Source: Phocaeicola barnesiae DSM 18169 = JCM 13652 | GTDB lineage: Bacteria > Bacteroidota > Bacteroidia > Bacteroidales > Bacteroidaceae | DNA length: 47,785 bases | Assembly: GCF_000374585.1 (NCBI RefSeq) | Contig: NZ_KB894663.1 | Location: 1-47,785, forward strand | Reading direction: 5' to 3' | Part shown: piece by piece, positions 8,288 through 17,002 of the stretch | How positions within the stretch are numbered: position 1 is the stretch's first letter | Layout: each line of letters starts with the position of its first letter | Translations under genes and position numbers: made by a program | The notes under the pieces: generated by a model | The model's input: only the letters and a program-made list of their open reading frames with translations | Databases searched by the model: none | Told to the model about the DNA's origin: nothing

Positions 8288-10189
8288 ATGGGAACCTTTC
8301 TAGTCTATATCTTGAAATCATCGCTTTGTCTGGCTTTGTTCTACTTGTTCTATCGGTTGCTGCTCAGCAAGGAAACTTTTCATCGGTTCAACCGGATAGC
8401 GTTGTTGGGAGTCATGCTGATTTCCTGTCTGCTTCCTTTGGTGAGGGTAACGGTAGACCGGGCGACGGTGGTCAATACTTCTGTCATGCTGGTGGAAGAG
8501 GATATGTTGATGTACCCTTGGGAAATGCAGACCGTGGTACAGGAAGAAGCGGCATTCCCGTGGCGGGAATGGCTGGTAGCGGTTTATTTATTGGGAATAT
8601 TCTTTTTTTTGTTGCGCAATCTTTGGTCGTTGGTGCGTATGCTTTACCTGATTCGCCACAGCCGTTGCCGGCAGATGGAGAACGGTATCTGCCTGGTTGT
8701 TCATCAGGCGGGATTCGCTCCTTTCAGTTGGATGAAATACATTGTCATTTCACAGACGGATTTGGATGAGAACGGTACCGATATTCTGACACACGAGGAA
8801 GCCCATATCCGGAACGGGCATTCATGGGATTTGTTGCTGGTGGAACTCTGTGTCTGGCTGCAATGGTTCAATCCGGCGGCCTGGCTGCTCAAGCAGGAAC
8901 TGCAGAATGTACATGAATACGAGGCTGATGAGGCTGTTCTCCGACAGGGGATTGATGCTAAACGATATCAGATGCTATTAATAAAAAAAGCCGTTGGCGC
9001 AAGGCTCTACTCTATTGCCAACAGCTTTAATCACAGTTCACTTAAAAAACGTATCACTATGATGATTCGAAAAAAATCCAATCCGTGGGCACGTGCCAAG
9101 TACCTGTATGTACTTCCGCTGGCAGCTGTAACGGTTGCCGCTTTTGCCCGTCCCGAAATCTCTGAACCGCTGGATGAGATTTCAAGTGTCAAAGTTAATG
9201 ATTTGTCGGCAATTACAGGCAAGAATTCGCCGGAAAATCTCTCTGTCGCTGCAACTTCTGCCGCTGATGTGACATTGAAGATGAAAGTGACCGACCAGTC
9301 CGGTAGTCCGATTGTCGGAGCAAGTGTCCTCATTGTCAATTCTACCTCGGGAACCCTTACTGATTCGGAAGGCAATTTTACGTTGAAGGTAGGCGATGAC
9401 CAACGTATCAGCGTATCTTACATCGGTATGAAGTCCGTGGAACTCTCTGTCAAGGAATGTTTGGAAAAACAGATAAAGGAGGTGCGCCTGACTTCGGATG
9501 CCGATTCTGGGCCTCAATTGACGGTAGTTTCCCAATCTTCCGAGTCAGCCTCTCAGAAGGCGCCACAGCATAACACTACCTCTGAACCTCAGAATACGGA
9601 AGAAGTTTTCATGGTAGTGGAAAATATGCCGGAGTTTCCGGGAGGTATGAGTGCCTGTCTGAAGTTTCTGGCAGACCATGTGGCTTATCCGAAAGAAGCT
9701 GCCGAAAAGAAAATACAAGGACGTGTCATCGTACAGTTTGTGGTGATGAAGGACGGTTCTATCGCCAATGCGCGGGTTATACGTTCGGTAGACCCGTTGT
9801 TGGATGCTGAAGCTTTGCGTGTCATCGGTCTGATGCCGAAATGGAAACCGGGTACACAACGGGGACAGGCTGTGAATGTGAAGTTTACAATGCCGATTAC
9901 CTTCCGGTTGGATAAGGACTCTACAGATATGCAACCTGCCTTGGTGGGTAAAGTTATTGAAATATCTGGAGCTACGAAAGAAAACAATCAGAAAGCATTT
10001 CATTTTCCGGACGGGAAAGAGACTCCTTTAGTTGTGGTGGATGGCGAGGAAATTTCAGTTTCATCGCTGGAGAAACTTTCTTCCGATACGTTTGAATCCA
10101 TTAACGTATTCAAGGGAGAAACTGCTATAAACCGGTTTGGGGAGAAAGGTAAAAACGGTGTCCTGCTGATTACTACCAAGAAGAAGTAA
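8288..10189 (+). CDS. M56 (BlaR1-type) membrane metallopeptidase with carboxypeptidase-regulatory-like, TonB C-terminal and plug-like regions
   Basis: The 633-residue protein has N-terminal membrane spans (about 2-22, 36-52, 92-112), the M56 zinc motif HEEAH at 169-173, and a further span near 269-285. After that comes a carboxypeptidase-regulatory-like repeat (GSPIVGASVLIVNSTSGT, about 330-400) and a TonB C-terminal domain (about 440-545, with YPKEAAEKKIQGRVIVQFVV). The tail reads like a TonB-receptor plug signature (ESINVFKGETAINRFGEKGK). It is known for Bacteroidetes BlaR1 homologues to swap the sensor for TonB-like domains. It probably cleaves or triggers cleavage of the preceding repressor. 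Confidence 0.9.
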   Translation: MGTFLVYILKSSLCLALFYLFYRLLLSKETFHRFNRIALLGVMLISCLLPLVRVTVDRATVVNTSVMLVEEDMLMYPWEMQTVVQEEAAFPWREWLVAVYLLGIFFFLLRNLWSLVRMLYLIRHSRCRQMENGICLVVHQAGFAPFSWMKYIVISQTDLDENGTDILTHEEAHIRNGHSWDLLLVELCVWLQWFNPAAWLLKQELQNVHEYEADEAVLRQGIDAKRYQMLLIKKAVGARLYSIANSFNHSSLKKRITMMIRKKSNPWARAKYLYVLPLAAVTVAAFARPEISEPLDEISSVKVNDLSAITGKNSPENLSVAATSAADVTLKMKVTDQSGSPIVGASVLIVNSTSGTLTDSEGNFTLKVGDDQRISVSYIGMKSVELSVKECLEKQIKEVRLTSDADSGPQLTVVSQSSESASQKAPQHNTTSEPQNTEEVFMVVENMPEFPGGMSACLKFLADHVAYPKEAAEKKIQGRVIVQFVVMKDGSIANARVIRSVDPLLDAEALRVIGLMPKWKPGTQRGQAVNVKFTMPITFRLDKDSTDMQPALVGKVIEISGATKENNQKAFHFPDGKETPLVVVDGEEISVSSLEKLSSDTFESINVFKGETAINRFGEKGKNGVLLITTKKK

Positions 10190-10284
10190 GGGTTTGTTTT
10201 TCTGAAGCTATTAGCTTATTTTCAGAATGGATGTAACTTCATGAGGTTTAAAGTTTAATTTTACTATACATTATCTGACTATTC

Positions 10285-10335
10285 AAGAGTTCTACCGGTT
10301 TGCTTTGAAAGCAAAGGTACGGTAGAACTCTTTTT
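10285..10335 (+). terminator. Rho-independent terminator after the M56 gene
   Basis: A perfect 13-bp stem AAGAGTTCTACCG (10285-10297)/CGGTAGAACTCTT (10320-10332), with an inner TTTGC/GCAAA stem, is followed by a T-run. The next gene converges on it from the minus strand and may share the hairpin. Confidence 0.9.
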
Positions 10336-10364
10336 ACTTTTTCTGTCTTGGCAACTCTTTTCAT

Positions 10365-11939
10365 TCATTGATTGGTGACCGTTTTCCATTCTCCGATAGT
10401 GCCCGTTTCCGAGGAGAATACAGCGCCTATCCGGAACAGCTTCCGTGAATCGGTAGCATATTCTCGTGCATAACCTTTGTCCTCAATCTGTTGCAGGGCT
10501 TCATCGGCTGTACCGTCCAGCTTGAACTCGAAGATGTAGATATATTGGGGCGTTTCTACGATACAGTCCACCCGTCCCTGGCTCTGCACCTTTTCCACAT
10601 ATACCGTATAGACACTGATTAGCCGCATGATGAGGTAGAAGGTATACTGGAAATAACGTTCCTTCTCCGTCTCGTCCTCTTTGCGCCGCATGGTGTAGGG
10701 GATGCTGGCCAGAAAAGAGGTAAAGAGCGTGCATAAGGTGTCCGCTTCTCCAGCTTCCAACGCATCCACCACATCGTCAATCCAGTTGGAGAGCTGTTTT
10801 TGGGGTTGCAGGTATGCCGCAACCAGTGCGGTCAGGAATCCGTTCTTGACCTCGTTGTTCGGAAAATCCAGCAGGAACCTGTTCCGTCGCATGTCGTAGT
10901 CCTTGATGGTCAGGTAACCGCTCTGATAGATCATCGGCAATGGCCGTTCCACATCGGCCTTATAATCGATGAATTCTTCCGGTGGATAATATTTTCCTGT
11001 AAGTTCGTTCATGTTCTCCTTGAAGTGAGCAAGCAGGCGAATCAGATAGGTCGGTGTACCTGAACTGAACCAGTAATTTCTTATATCCATACTATCCAGC
11101 GCATTGAGTAGGCTGAACGGATTGTATACGTCGGTCATCTTTTTACTGAAATGGTAACCGTCGTATTGGAGTTTCAAGGTCTGTCGCATCTCTTCCGGCG
11201 TACATTGGTTGGTTGCGGCCATCTCGGCCATCTGTTCTGTAAAATACCGGTCCAGTTCTTCTTGTGTAATTCCGCAAAGTGTTTCGTAGCGGGCATCCAT
11301 GCTGATGTCCTTGGGCTGGTTGAACCCGCTGAATACGCTCACCTGTGAAAATTTGGTGACTCCTGTCAGCAATACGAACTGCAGGTGCTTGTCGGCGGCT
11401 TTGAAGACAGAATAGAAAGCCTTGAGTACGTTGCGGTGACGGTCTTCGAGCGTTCCGTCTGTATCGAGTACATCCAGCATCGGTTTGTCGTATTCATCAA
11501 TGAGTACTACGGCTCTGCGGCCTGTCTGTTCATGGGCGGCGCAAAGCACTTCCGTGAAACGGTCTCCCAACCCCAGTTCTTCCGCATGTCCGGTTAACCC
11601 ATATTGTTTTTCCCATTCTGAGATGATAAAGTTGATTTTCTTTTCCAGTTCACCGGCGTTCTTGAAATTTCCTCCATTGAAATCCACGTGGAATACCGGA
11701 TGTACATTCCATTCCTTCTCCAGCTTTTCCATGGCCAGTCCTTTGAACAGTTCCTTGCGTCCCAGGTAGTAATTTTCCAGCGTAGATACCAGCAGACTCT
11801 TTCCGAACCGGCGTGGGCGGCTCAAGAAATAGATACCTCCTGAATGGGTAAGGTCATAAACCAAGTGGGTCTTGTCGACGTAGACATATCCGTCTTCGAT
11901 GATGCGTTCAAAACTCTGTATTCCGATGGGGTATTTCAT
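10365..11939 (-). CDS. AAA-ATPase-like/PD-(D/E)XK nuclease family protein
   Basis: The 524-residue protein starts MKYPIGIQSFERIIEDGYVYVDKT, typical of the large Bacteroidetes family with an AAA-ATPase-like domain followed by a PDDEXK_9 domain. Walker A is RPRRFGKSLL at 41-50 and Walker B VVLIDEYDKP at about 144-153. Near residues 465-490 GRVDCIVET and FEFKLDGTADEAL give the nuclease-fold D...E-x-K core. Many copies per genome are usual, and function is unknown. The gene stands alone between convergent neighbours. Confidence 0.85.
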   Translation of the reverse strand: MKYPIGIQSFERIIEDGYVYVDKTHLVYDLTHSGGIYFLSRPRRFGKSLLVSTLENYYLGRKELFKGLAMEKLEKEWNVHPVFHVDFNGGNFKNAGELEKKINFIISEWEKQYGLTGHAEELGLGDRFTEVLCAAHEQTGRRAVVLIDEYDKPMLDVLDTDGTLEDRHRNVLKAFYSVFKAADKHLQFVLLTGVTKFSQVSVFSGFNQPKDISMDARYETLCGITQEELDRYFTEQMAEMAATNQCTPEEMRQTLKLQYDGYHFSKKMTDVYNPFSLLNALDSMDIRNYWFSSGTPTYLIRLLAHFKENMNELTGKYYPPEEFIDYKADVERPLPMIYQSGYLTIKDYDMRRNRFLLDFPNNEVKNGFLTALVAAYLQPQKQLSNWIDDVVDALEAGEADTLCTLFTSFLASIPYTMRRKEDETEKERYFQYTFYLIMRLISVYTVYVEKVQSQGRVDCIVETPQYIYIFEFKLDGTADEALQQIEDKGYAREYATDSRKLFRIGAVFSSETGTIGEWKTVTNQ

Positions 11940-12251
11940 GGCGCTTCAAATTGGATGATTCATAATCAGTATAGGGACTTTTCCTGTGAAATAAATCCCT
12001 GTATCTGCAAAGTTAAGAAATATGTCGGAAGATACATACCAAAATCTTGTGTATTCATTATTCGAAGAATTGAAAATGCATTTCCGGATTTTCAACCTGT
12101 TTATCTTTTCCTGTTTTGAATTTGTTTGATTCGGTTTTATATTTTCCGGTGATAATTCAATACCGGAGGCTAGGTAATAAGCAGTGTTTTGTGTATTTTT
12201 GTATTCAGGCAAGGTATCGTACTTGCATGTTGAACGCTAAAACTGCCGATT
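11940..12251 (+). promoter_or_regulatory. 312-base divergent intergenic region with candidate promoter of the CAT-like gene
   Basis: A perfect -7 box TATTTTTG lies at 12194-12201 on the plus strand, 51 bases before the acetyltransferase start. No good -33 TTTG was found at 19-21 bases. The rest is AT-rich and holds nothing else that I recognise. Confidence 0.45.
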
Positions 12252-12899
12252 ATGGATGCTGTGTTTCATGTGATAGATAAAACGACTTGGGAAAGGGCCA
12301 TTTACTTCGATTACTATTATCATCAGATCAAGTGTAAGTATAACCTGACGGTAAATATCGATATCACCCGTCTGATGAAAAGAAAGAAGGAACGGAATCT
12401 GAAGTTCTTTCCGATGATGCTGTATGCCATCATGAAAGCGGTGAATCAGAATAAGGAATTCCGGATGAGTTTCAATGAACAGGGAGAGCTGGGGTATTGG
12501 GGCGAGGTAGTTCCCAGCTATACGCTTTTTCATGAGGAGAACAAGACCTTTACGGATGTGTGGAGCCCCTATCATGCCGATTTTGATACCTTTTATGAGA
12601 CCGTCGTTCAGGATATGAAAATGTATGGAAGCATAACGGGGGTCATCAAGGCACGTCCCGACCAGCCTAAGAATTTCTGTCCGATATCCAGTCTGCCTTG
12701 GTTGAATTTTACAAGTTTCGCACAAGATACCTATACGGAAAGTTCCTTACTGTTTCCTCTCATCAAGTTCGGGAAATACGTTGAGAACGACGGTAAAGTC
12801 CTGATTCCGGTTGCAGTCTTTGTCAGCCATGCGGTGGCGGACGGTTATCATACCTGCAAGCTTTTCAACGATATTCAGGAGATTGTAGATACTATGTAG
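12252..12899 (+). CDS. Chloramphenicol acetyltransferase-like (CatA-like) O-acetyltransferase
   Basis: The 215-residue protein has the CAT fold signature near the C-terminus, HAVADGYH (193-200), where His193 is the catalytic base and Asp197 the structural residue. It also has the SSLPWLNFTSF segment. Family members are acetyl-CoA-dependent trimers. Chromosomal Bacteroidetes CatA-like enzymes are often not proven to act on chloramphenicol, so resistance is not claimed. The gene stands alone, with a bidirectional terminator after it. Confidence 0.9.
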   Translation: MDAVFHVIDKTTWERAIYFDYYYHQIKCKYNLTVNIDITRLMKRKKERNLKFFPMMLYAIMKAVNQNKEFRMSFNEQGELGYWGEVVPSYTLFHEENKTFTDVWSPYHADFDTFYETVVQDMKMYGSITGVIKARPDQPKNFCPISSLPWLNFTSFAQDTYTESSLLFPLIKFGKYVENDGKVLIPVAVFVSHAVADGYHTCKLFNDIQEIVDTM

Positions 12900-12917
12900 T
12901 GTCTTTTCGGAGATATC

Positions 12918-12970
12918 AAAAAGGTAGCCTTTGCTTTTCTTTGGAACATCGGAAAAGCAAAGGCTATTTT
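12918..12970. terminator. Bidirectional terminator between the CAT-like and murU-like genes
   Basis: A perfect 15-bp stem TAGCCTTTGCTTTTC (12925-12939)/GAAAAGCAAAGGCTA (12952-12966) has TTTT on the plus side and an A-run at 12918-12922 that becomes a T-run on the minus strand. Confidence 0.9.
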
Positions 12971-12971
12971 A

Positions 12972-13706
12972 TCAGATTCGCTTCAGAAATTCTTCTGCCT
13001 GTATCAAGGTTTCGGGCTTGCCGATATCTATCAGCTGGAGGGTGTCGGTCAGGCAACCGCCGATACGGGCTTCCTGACAGTTCTGCAGGTAGAAGTCCAT
13101 GATGGAGAATTTCCCGCTCCATCCCTGGAAATAAGGGAAGAGTGTAGGGGAGATGACATGGATGCCGCTGAAGGCATAGGCCCGGTAGCGTTCGGGATCG
13201 TAGACGAAGCCTTCCGGTTTGGTTTGTCGGGTATCTTTGTTGATCCATCCGCAGAGGCGATCGGTGTCGTCAAACAGCAGGTAGCGGGATGTTTTCCTTT
13301 GGCTTGCCAATAAAGTGGCGTCGTTTCCGCTCTGGACATGGTAATCGTAAAGGGTTTTCAGATCAGTATCCGAAAGAATATCTACGTTATGGACCAGAAA
13401 TGGTTCATTCCCTTGGAAGAAAGTGGATGCTTTCTGGATGCCTCCTCCTGTATCGAGCAGTTGTTCCCGTTCGTCACTGATGTGGATGGTCAGCCCGAAA
13501 TGCTGGTTGGCCTGCAGGAATCCGATTATCTGTTCTCCGAAGTGGTGGATGTTGATGACGATTTCGGTGAATCCCGCAGCTTTCAGTTTCAGGATGACGT
13601 GTTCCAGCATCGGCTTCCCAGCAACGGGAACCAGGGCTTTCGGCAGGTGGTCGGTGAGGGGTTTCAGCCGGGTACCGAGTCCGGCGGCGAAAATCATGGC
13701 TTTCAT
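12972..13706 (-). CDS. murU: Nucleotidyltransferase, probable N-acetylmuramate-1-phosphate uridylyltransferase (MurU type)
   Basis: The 244-residue protein has the sugar-nucleotidyltransferase signature AAGLGTRLKPLTDHLPKAL at residues 7-25 and the metal-binding NVDILSDTD near residue 107. MurU makes UDP-MurNAc from MurNAc-1-phosphate in cell-wall recycling. Its start overlaps by four bases (ATGA) the stop of a gene whose N-terminal half is an AmgK-like sugar kinase. That kinase supplies the substrate in the known AmgK-MurU pathway. A mannose-1-phosphate guanylyltransferase is the main alternative, but the neighbour favours MurU. Confidence 0.8.
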   Translation of the reverse strand: MKAMIFAAGLGTRLKPLTDHLPKALVPVAGKPMLEHVILKLKAAGFTEIVINIHHFGEQIIGFLQANQHFGLTIHISDEREQLLDTGGGIQKASTFFQGNEPFLVHNVDILSDTDLKTLYDYHVQSGNDATLLASQRKTSRYLLFDDTDRLCGWINKDTRQTKPEGFVYDPERYRAYAFSGIHVISPTLFPYFQGWSGKFSIMDFYLQNCQEARIGGCLTDTLQLIDIGKPETLIQAEEFLKRI

Positions 13707-15130
13707 CTGGCTTCAAAGATTTGTTCGATATTCTGTTCCCGGTGGATGAGCTGTACTTTCACACCGAATTTCCGGCTGATGTGTTCCGCTACGTGTTGGG
13801 CGGAATAGACAGAACGGTGCTGTCCGCCGGTACAGCCGAAGCATACGGAAAGGTTGGTGAATCCCCGTTCGATGTAGCGTTGTACATGGGCATCTACCAG
13901 CGCATAGACGTGTTCCAGGAAGCGGGTGATTTCTCCGTCTTCTTCCAGGAAACGGATGACATTTTCATCCAGTCCCGTATATGGCTTGTATCGGTCATAT
14001 TTGCCGGGATTATTTACGGCACGGCAATCGAATACATAACCACCTCCGTTTCCGGTTGGGTCTTCCGGTATTCCTTTCTTGTAGGCGAAACTCATGACCT
14101 TGACGGTGAGCTGGCGTTTCTTCCGTTCGTCGGTAAACTGTTTCAGTTCCGTTAGGTTATGAAGTACTTGGCACAGATACGGATATTCCGGGAAATCGTC
14201 CTTCAGCAGTTGGCGCAGGTTTTCTACTGCAAATGGAACGCTTTGGATAAAATGTGGCTTTTTCTCGAAATAGCCACGGAATCCGTAGGCTCCCAGTACC
14301 TGAAGGGTACGGAAAAGGACAAAATGGCGAAGCTGGCTCTTGAAATAGGTTTCGTCTACCGGCTTGTATTCACGCAGGGCGTCGATGTAATGCGATACCA
14401 GTTCCATCCGGAGAGAGTCTGGCAGGTTGGCTTTGGCCTGCCACAAGAAAGAAGCCACATCGTAATAGAACGGGCCTTTACGTCCGCCCTGGAAATCGAT
14501 GAAATAAGGTTCCCCATCCTTTATCATCACGTTACGGCTCTGGAAGTCGCGGTACAGGAAGGTGGCCGAGGCACTGCGCATCAGAATTTCGGCCATGTGT
14601 TCGAATTCATCTTCCAGCTTGTCTTCCTGAAACTCCAGACCGGTAGCTTTCAGAAAACAGTATTTGAAATAATTCAGGTCCCACAAAATAGTACGTCGGT
14701 TGAATTCCGGCTGAGGGTAACAAACGCTGAAGTCAAGTCCGTCAGCTCCGGCAAACTGGATGCGTGGCAACATACGCAAGGTCTTGCGAAGCAGTTCTTT
14801 TTCTTCTTCACTGAAAACCCCGGTCAGCCGTCCCTTTTCGATAGCCTTGAAGAGCTGGAGATCTCCCAGGTCTTCCTGCAGGTAGCAGCTTTCGTCTTCG
14901 GTTGCGGCATAGACTTCCGGTACCGGGAGGTTCTTTTCCTTGAAATGGCGGTCTATGGTCAGGAAAGCATGATTTTCTTCGTTGGATGTACCGATGACAC
15001 CAATCAGTGTCTGTGGACCTTTCATTCGGAAATAGCGCCGGTTGGAACCGGCTCCAGGCAGTTCTTCTACGTGTTCCGGCCGGCTTCCGGTAAACGATTC
15101 ATATAAGGATATGAGTGTTTCTGTTTGCAT
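13703..15130 (-). CDS. Fusion of AmgK-like sugar kinase and RapZ C-terminal domain
   Basis: The 475-residue protein joins two modules. Residues 1-330 form an aminoglycoside-phosphotransferase-fold kinase like AmgK (MurNAc/GlcNAc 1-kinase), with YRDFQSRN at 193-200 (catalytic Asp195, Asn200) and the metal-binding IDFQG at 211-215. Residues about 342-475 match the RapZ C-terminal domain, with GCTGGQHRSV at 432-441. In E. coli that part of RapZ senses glucosamine-6-phosphate. I chose ATG 15130 because the kinase domain starts there, not at 15187. It is translationally coupled to murU. The fusion suggests amino-sugar sensing is tied to recycling, which is inference. Confidence 0.85.
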   Translation of the reverse strand: MQTETLISLYESFTGSRPEHVEELPGAGSNRRYFRMKGPQTLIGVIGTSNEENHAFLTIDRHFKEKNLPVPEVYAATEDESCYLQEDLGDLQLFKAIEKGRLTGVFSEEEKELLRKTLRMLPRIQFAGADGLDFSVCYPQPEFNRRTILWDLNYFKYCFLKATGLEFQEDKLEDEFEHMAEILMRSASATFLYRDFQSRNVMIKDGEPYFIDFQGGRKGPFYYDVASFLWQAKANLPDSLRMELVSHYIDALREYKPVDETYFKSQLRHFVLFRTLQVLGAYGFRGYFEKKPHFIQSVPFAVENLRQLLKDDFPEYPYLCQVLHNLTELKQFTDERKKRQLTVKVMSFAYKKGIPEDPTGNGGGYVFDCRAVNNPGKYDRYKPYTGLDENVIRFLEEDGEITRFLEHVYALVDAHVQRYIERGFTNLSVCFGCTGGQHRSVYSAQHVAEHISRKFGVKVQLIHREQNIEQIFEAR

Positions 15131-15156
15131 GGTCAGGTTGATTTGTTTTGATGATT

Positions 15157-15188
15157 CAAAAGTACGATTCTTTTTTGGAACGAGCAAG
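15157..15188 (-). promoter_or_regulatory. Promoter of the amgK-rapZC/murU operon
   Basis: On the minus strand CTTG (15185-15188), 20 bases and a perfect -7 box TACTTTTG (15157-15164) lie 26 bases upstream of the start codon. Confidence 0.65.
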
Positions 15189-15227
15189 CTGACAAGTCTC
15201 TACGGTTATTCTTTTTCTTTTCAAGCC

Positions 15228-15258
15228 TTTGTTTAATCGGTTGTTTTAGCTACTTTTG
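15228..15258 (+). promoter_or_regulatory. Promoter of the thioredoxin lipoprotein gene
   Basis: TTTG (15228-15231), a 19-base spacer and TACTTTTG (15251-15258) match the Bacteroidales consensus exactly, 25 bases before the start codon. It is divergent from the kinase promoter. Confidence 0.75.
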
Positions 15259-15283
15259 TTCGGGAATTAAAAGAAGAATCATT

Positions 15284-16285
15284 ATGTTTTTACATGTAAA
15301 GAATCTGATGCTGGCTGGGGCTGTTGCGCTGGCAGCCGTAGCTTGTACTCAAGAGAAGAAAACCGGTTACACCATTCAGGGAGAAGTGAAGGACGTAACT
15401 ACTGGAACTGTTTATTTGAAATGTTATCAGGACGGAGCATTTGTAGATGTCGATTCGGCTGCTGTCGAAAACGGTAAGTTTATGTTCGAAGGAACAGTGA
15501 CAGAACCGATGGCTTACGGATTGACTACTGTAAAAGAAAACCGTCGTCCGTTGGTATTTTTCTTAGGCAATGAACAGATTCAGGCTAAGATGGATGAAAT
15601 GAATAAGAAACTGGATTTGACAGGTGCCTCTGTCAATGAAGTTTATGCTCAGAACGAGAAACTGGTGGGTGAGGAAGGTTATGACATTGACAGTCTGGTT
15701 ACCGCACATCCGGCTTCTCCGGTAAGCGCGTACCTGTTTATGCGTAACTTCGCTACCCGTATGGATTATGATGGAGTGAAGGCTATCCGCGATAAGTTCG
15801 ATGCTTCATTGGATACAACAGTATATGTGAAACAGATTGATGACTTGTTAGGACGGTTGGTTAACCTGCGTGTAGGCGCTACGGCTCCGGACTTTACGCT
15901 GAATGATCCGGACGGAAAACCGGTCAGTTTATCTTCGTTGAGAGGAAAGTATGTACTGGTGGATTTCTGGGCTTCGTGGTGTCCGGACTGCCGTAAGGAG
16001 AATCCGAATATTGTAGCTGCCTACAAGAAATACAAGGATAAGAACTTTACTGTGTTGGGAGTTTCATTTGACCGGAAAAAGGAACCTTGGGTAGCTGCCA
16101 TTGAGAAAGATGGACTGACATGGACACATGTCTCAGACCTGCAGGGTTGGAATACTCCTGTAGCCGACTTGTATGTCATTAAGTGGATTCCGAAGAATTA
16201 TCTTATTAATCCGGAGGGTGTGATTCTGGCGTCTGGTCTGGAAGGTGAAGCCTTGGATGCCAAATTGGCGGAAGTATTGAAATAA
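15284..16285 (+). CDS. Thioredoxin-fold lipoprotein (TlpA/AhpC-TSA type with DUF4369-like N-terminus)
   Basis: The 333-residue protein has a lipobox ending at Cys21 (AVAC). A beta-rich domain of the DUF4369 type (about 28-190) is followed by a thioredoxin-fold domain (about 195-333) with the redox motif WCPDC at 232-236. Bacteroidales encode many such exported disulfide reductases or TlpA-like proteins. The substrate is unknown. It is transcribed alone from a consensus promoter and followed by a 12-bp inverted repeat. Confidence 0.88.
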   Translation: MFLHVKNLMLAGAVALAAVACTQEKKTGYTIQGEVKDVTTGTVYLKCYQDGAFVDVDSAAVENGKFMFEGTVTEPMAYGLTTVKENRRPLVFFLGNEQIQAKMDEMNKKLDLTGASVNEVYAQNEKLVGEEGYDIDSLVTAHPASPVSAYLFMRNFATRMDYDGVKAIRDKFDASLDTTVYVKQIDDLLGRLVNLRVGATAPDFTLNDPDGKPVSLSSLRGKYVLVDFWASWCPDCRKENPNIVAAYKKYKDKNFTVLGVSFDRKKEPWVAAIEKDGLTWTHVSDLQGWNTPVADLYVIKWIPKNYLINPEGVILASGLEGEALDAKLAEVLK

Positions 16286-16311
16286 TGGGGAATATATTTC
16301 TCCTTTACATC

Positions 16312-16351
16312 TTATCACCCAAGTTCGAAAAGTTTTTCACTTGGGTGATAA
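16312..16351 (+). terminator. Perfect 12-bp inverted repeat, probable terminator
   Basis: TTATCACCCAAG (16312-16323) and CTTGGGTGATAA (16340-16351) are exact complements around a 16-base loop that includes TTTTT. The downstream sequence TCGTTTATTGTTG is only moderately T-rich. Confidence 0.65.
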
Positions 16352-16414
16352 TCGTTTATTGTTGTATTGACGGAACGATTTGTACCGAATGGCAAAAATC
16401 AGAAAATGGATTGA

Positions 16415-16996
16415 ATGATTATGAAGACTGTAATCGAACACATGAGGAGTTTGTGTCCTATATCCGATGAAACGGTAGAGGAGTTGATGAAGTGTGTCAC
16501 TTTGTGTCATTTCCCGAAAAGGTATCAGTTGATTCAGGAAAACAGGTTCTGTAAATATGCTTATTTTATCGAGAAAGGAATGACACGTTCTTTTTGGTTG
16601 GTAGATGGAGAAGAAATTACCACTTCGTTCTCTTGCGAAGGAGGGATTGTTTTCAGTATGGATGAACTGTATTACCAGAAGAAAAGTGAAGAGTTTGTAG
16701 AGACCTTGGAAGAGGTGGAGGCCTACCGGATAGCGTTGACAGATTTGATCCGCTTGTTTGAAACCAATCTGGAATTCTGTAATTGGGGACGGATCATCCA
16801 CCAGAACGAATACCGGCGTCTGCACCGTAGCCACAAGGAAAGGTTGACTCTTCCGGCCAAGGAGCGGTACGAAGAATTCCAGAAACAGTTCCCTTATGTT
16901 TGTCAACGGACCAATCTCGGATTTATTGCTTCGTACCTGGGAATAACGCTTTCTACCTTGAGTCGTATTCGTGCCGCTTCCGACAACAACAGTTGA
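16415..16996 (+). CDS. Crp/Fnr family transcriptional regulator
   Basis: The 193-residue protein has a cyclic-nucleotide-binding-like N-terminal barrel (about 20-120, GMTRSFWLVDGEEITTSF). Its C-terminal region contains the helix-turn-helix TNLGFIASYLGITLSTLSRI. The form is the short Bacteroidetes Crp/Fnr type without the Fnr cysteine cluster. Start codons at 16415 and 16421 are both possible. Its target and ligand are unknown. It ends seven bases from the convergent uvrA stop. Confidence 0.85.
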   Translation: MIMKTVIEHMRSLCPISDETVEELMKCVTLCHFPKRYQLIQENRFCKYAYFIEKGMTRSFWLVDGEEITTSFSCEGGIVFSMDELYYQKKSEEFVETLEEVEAYRIALTDLIRLFETNLEFCNWGRIIHQNEYRRLHRSHKERLTLPAKERYEEFQKQFPYVCQRTNLGFIASYLGITLSTLSRIRAASDNNS

Positions 16997-17002
16997 CGGA
17001 TG

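Noticed and set aside
12252..12899. Chloramphenicol resistance as a firm call
   Set aside because: The catalytic motif fits the CAT fold, but chromosomal CatA-like proteins in this group are not shown to confer resistance, so only the family is called.
14159..15106. 315-codon plus-strand frame opposite the kinase-RapZ gene
   Set aside because: The minus-strand gene has clear kinase and RapZ motifs. The plus frame has none.
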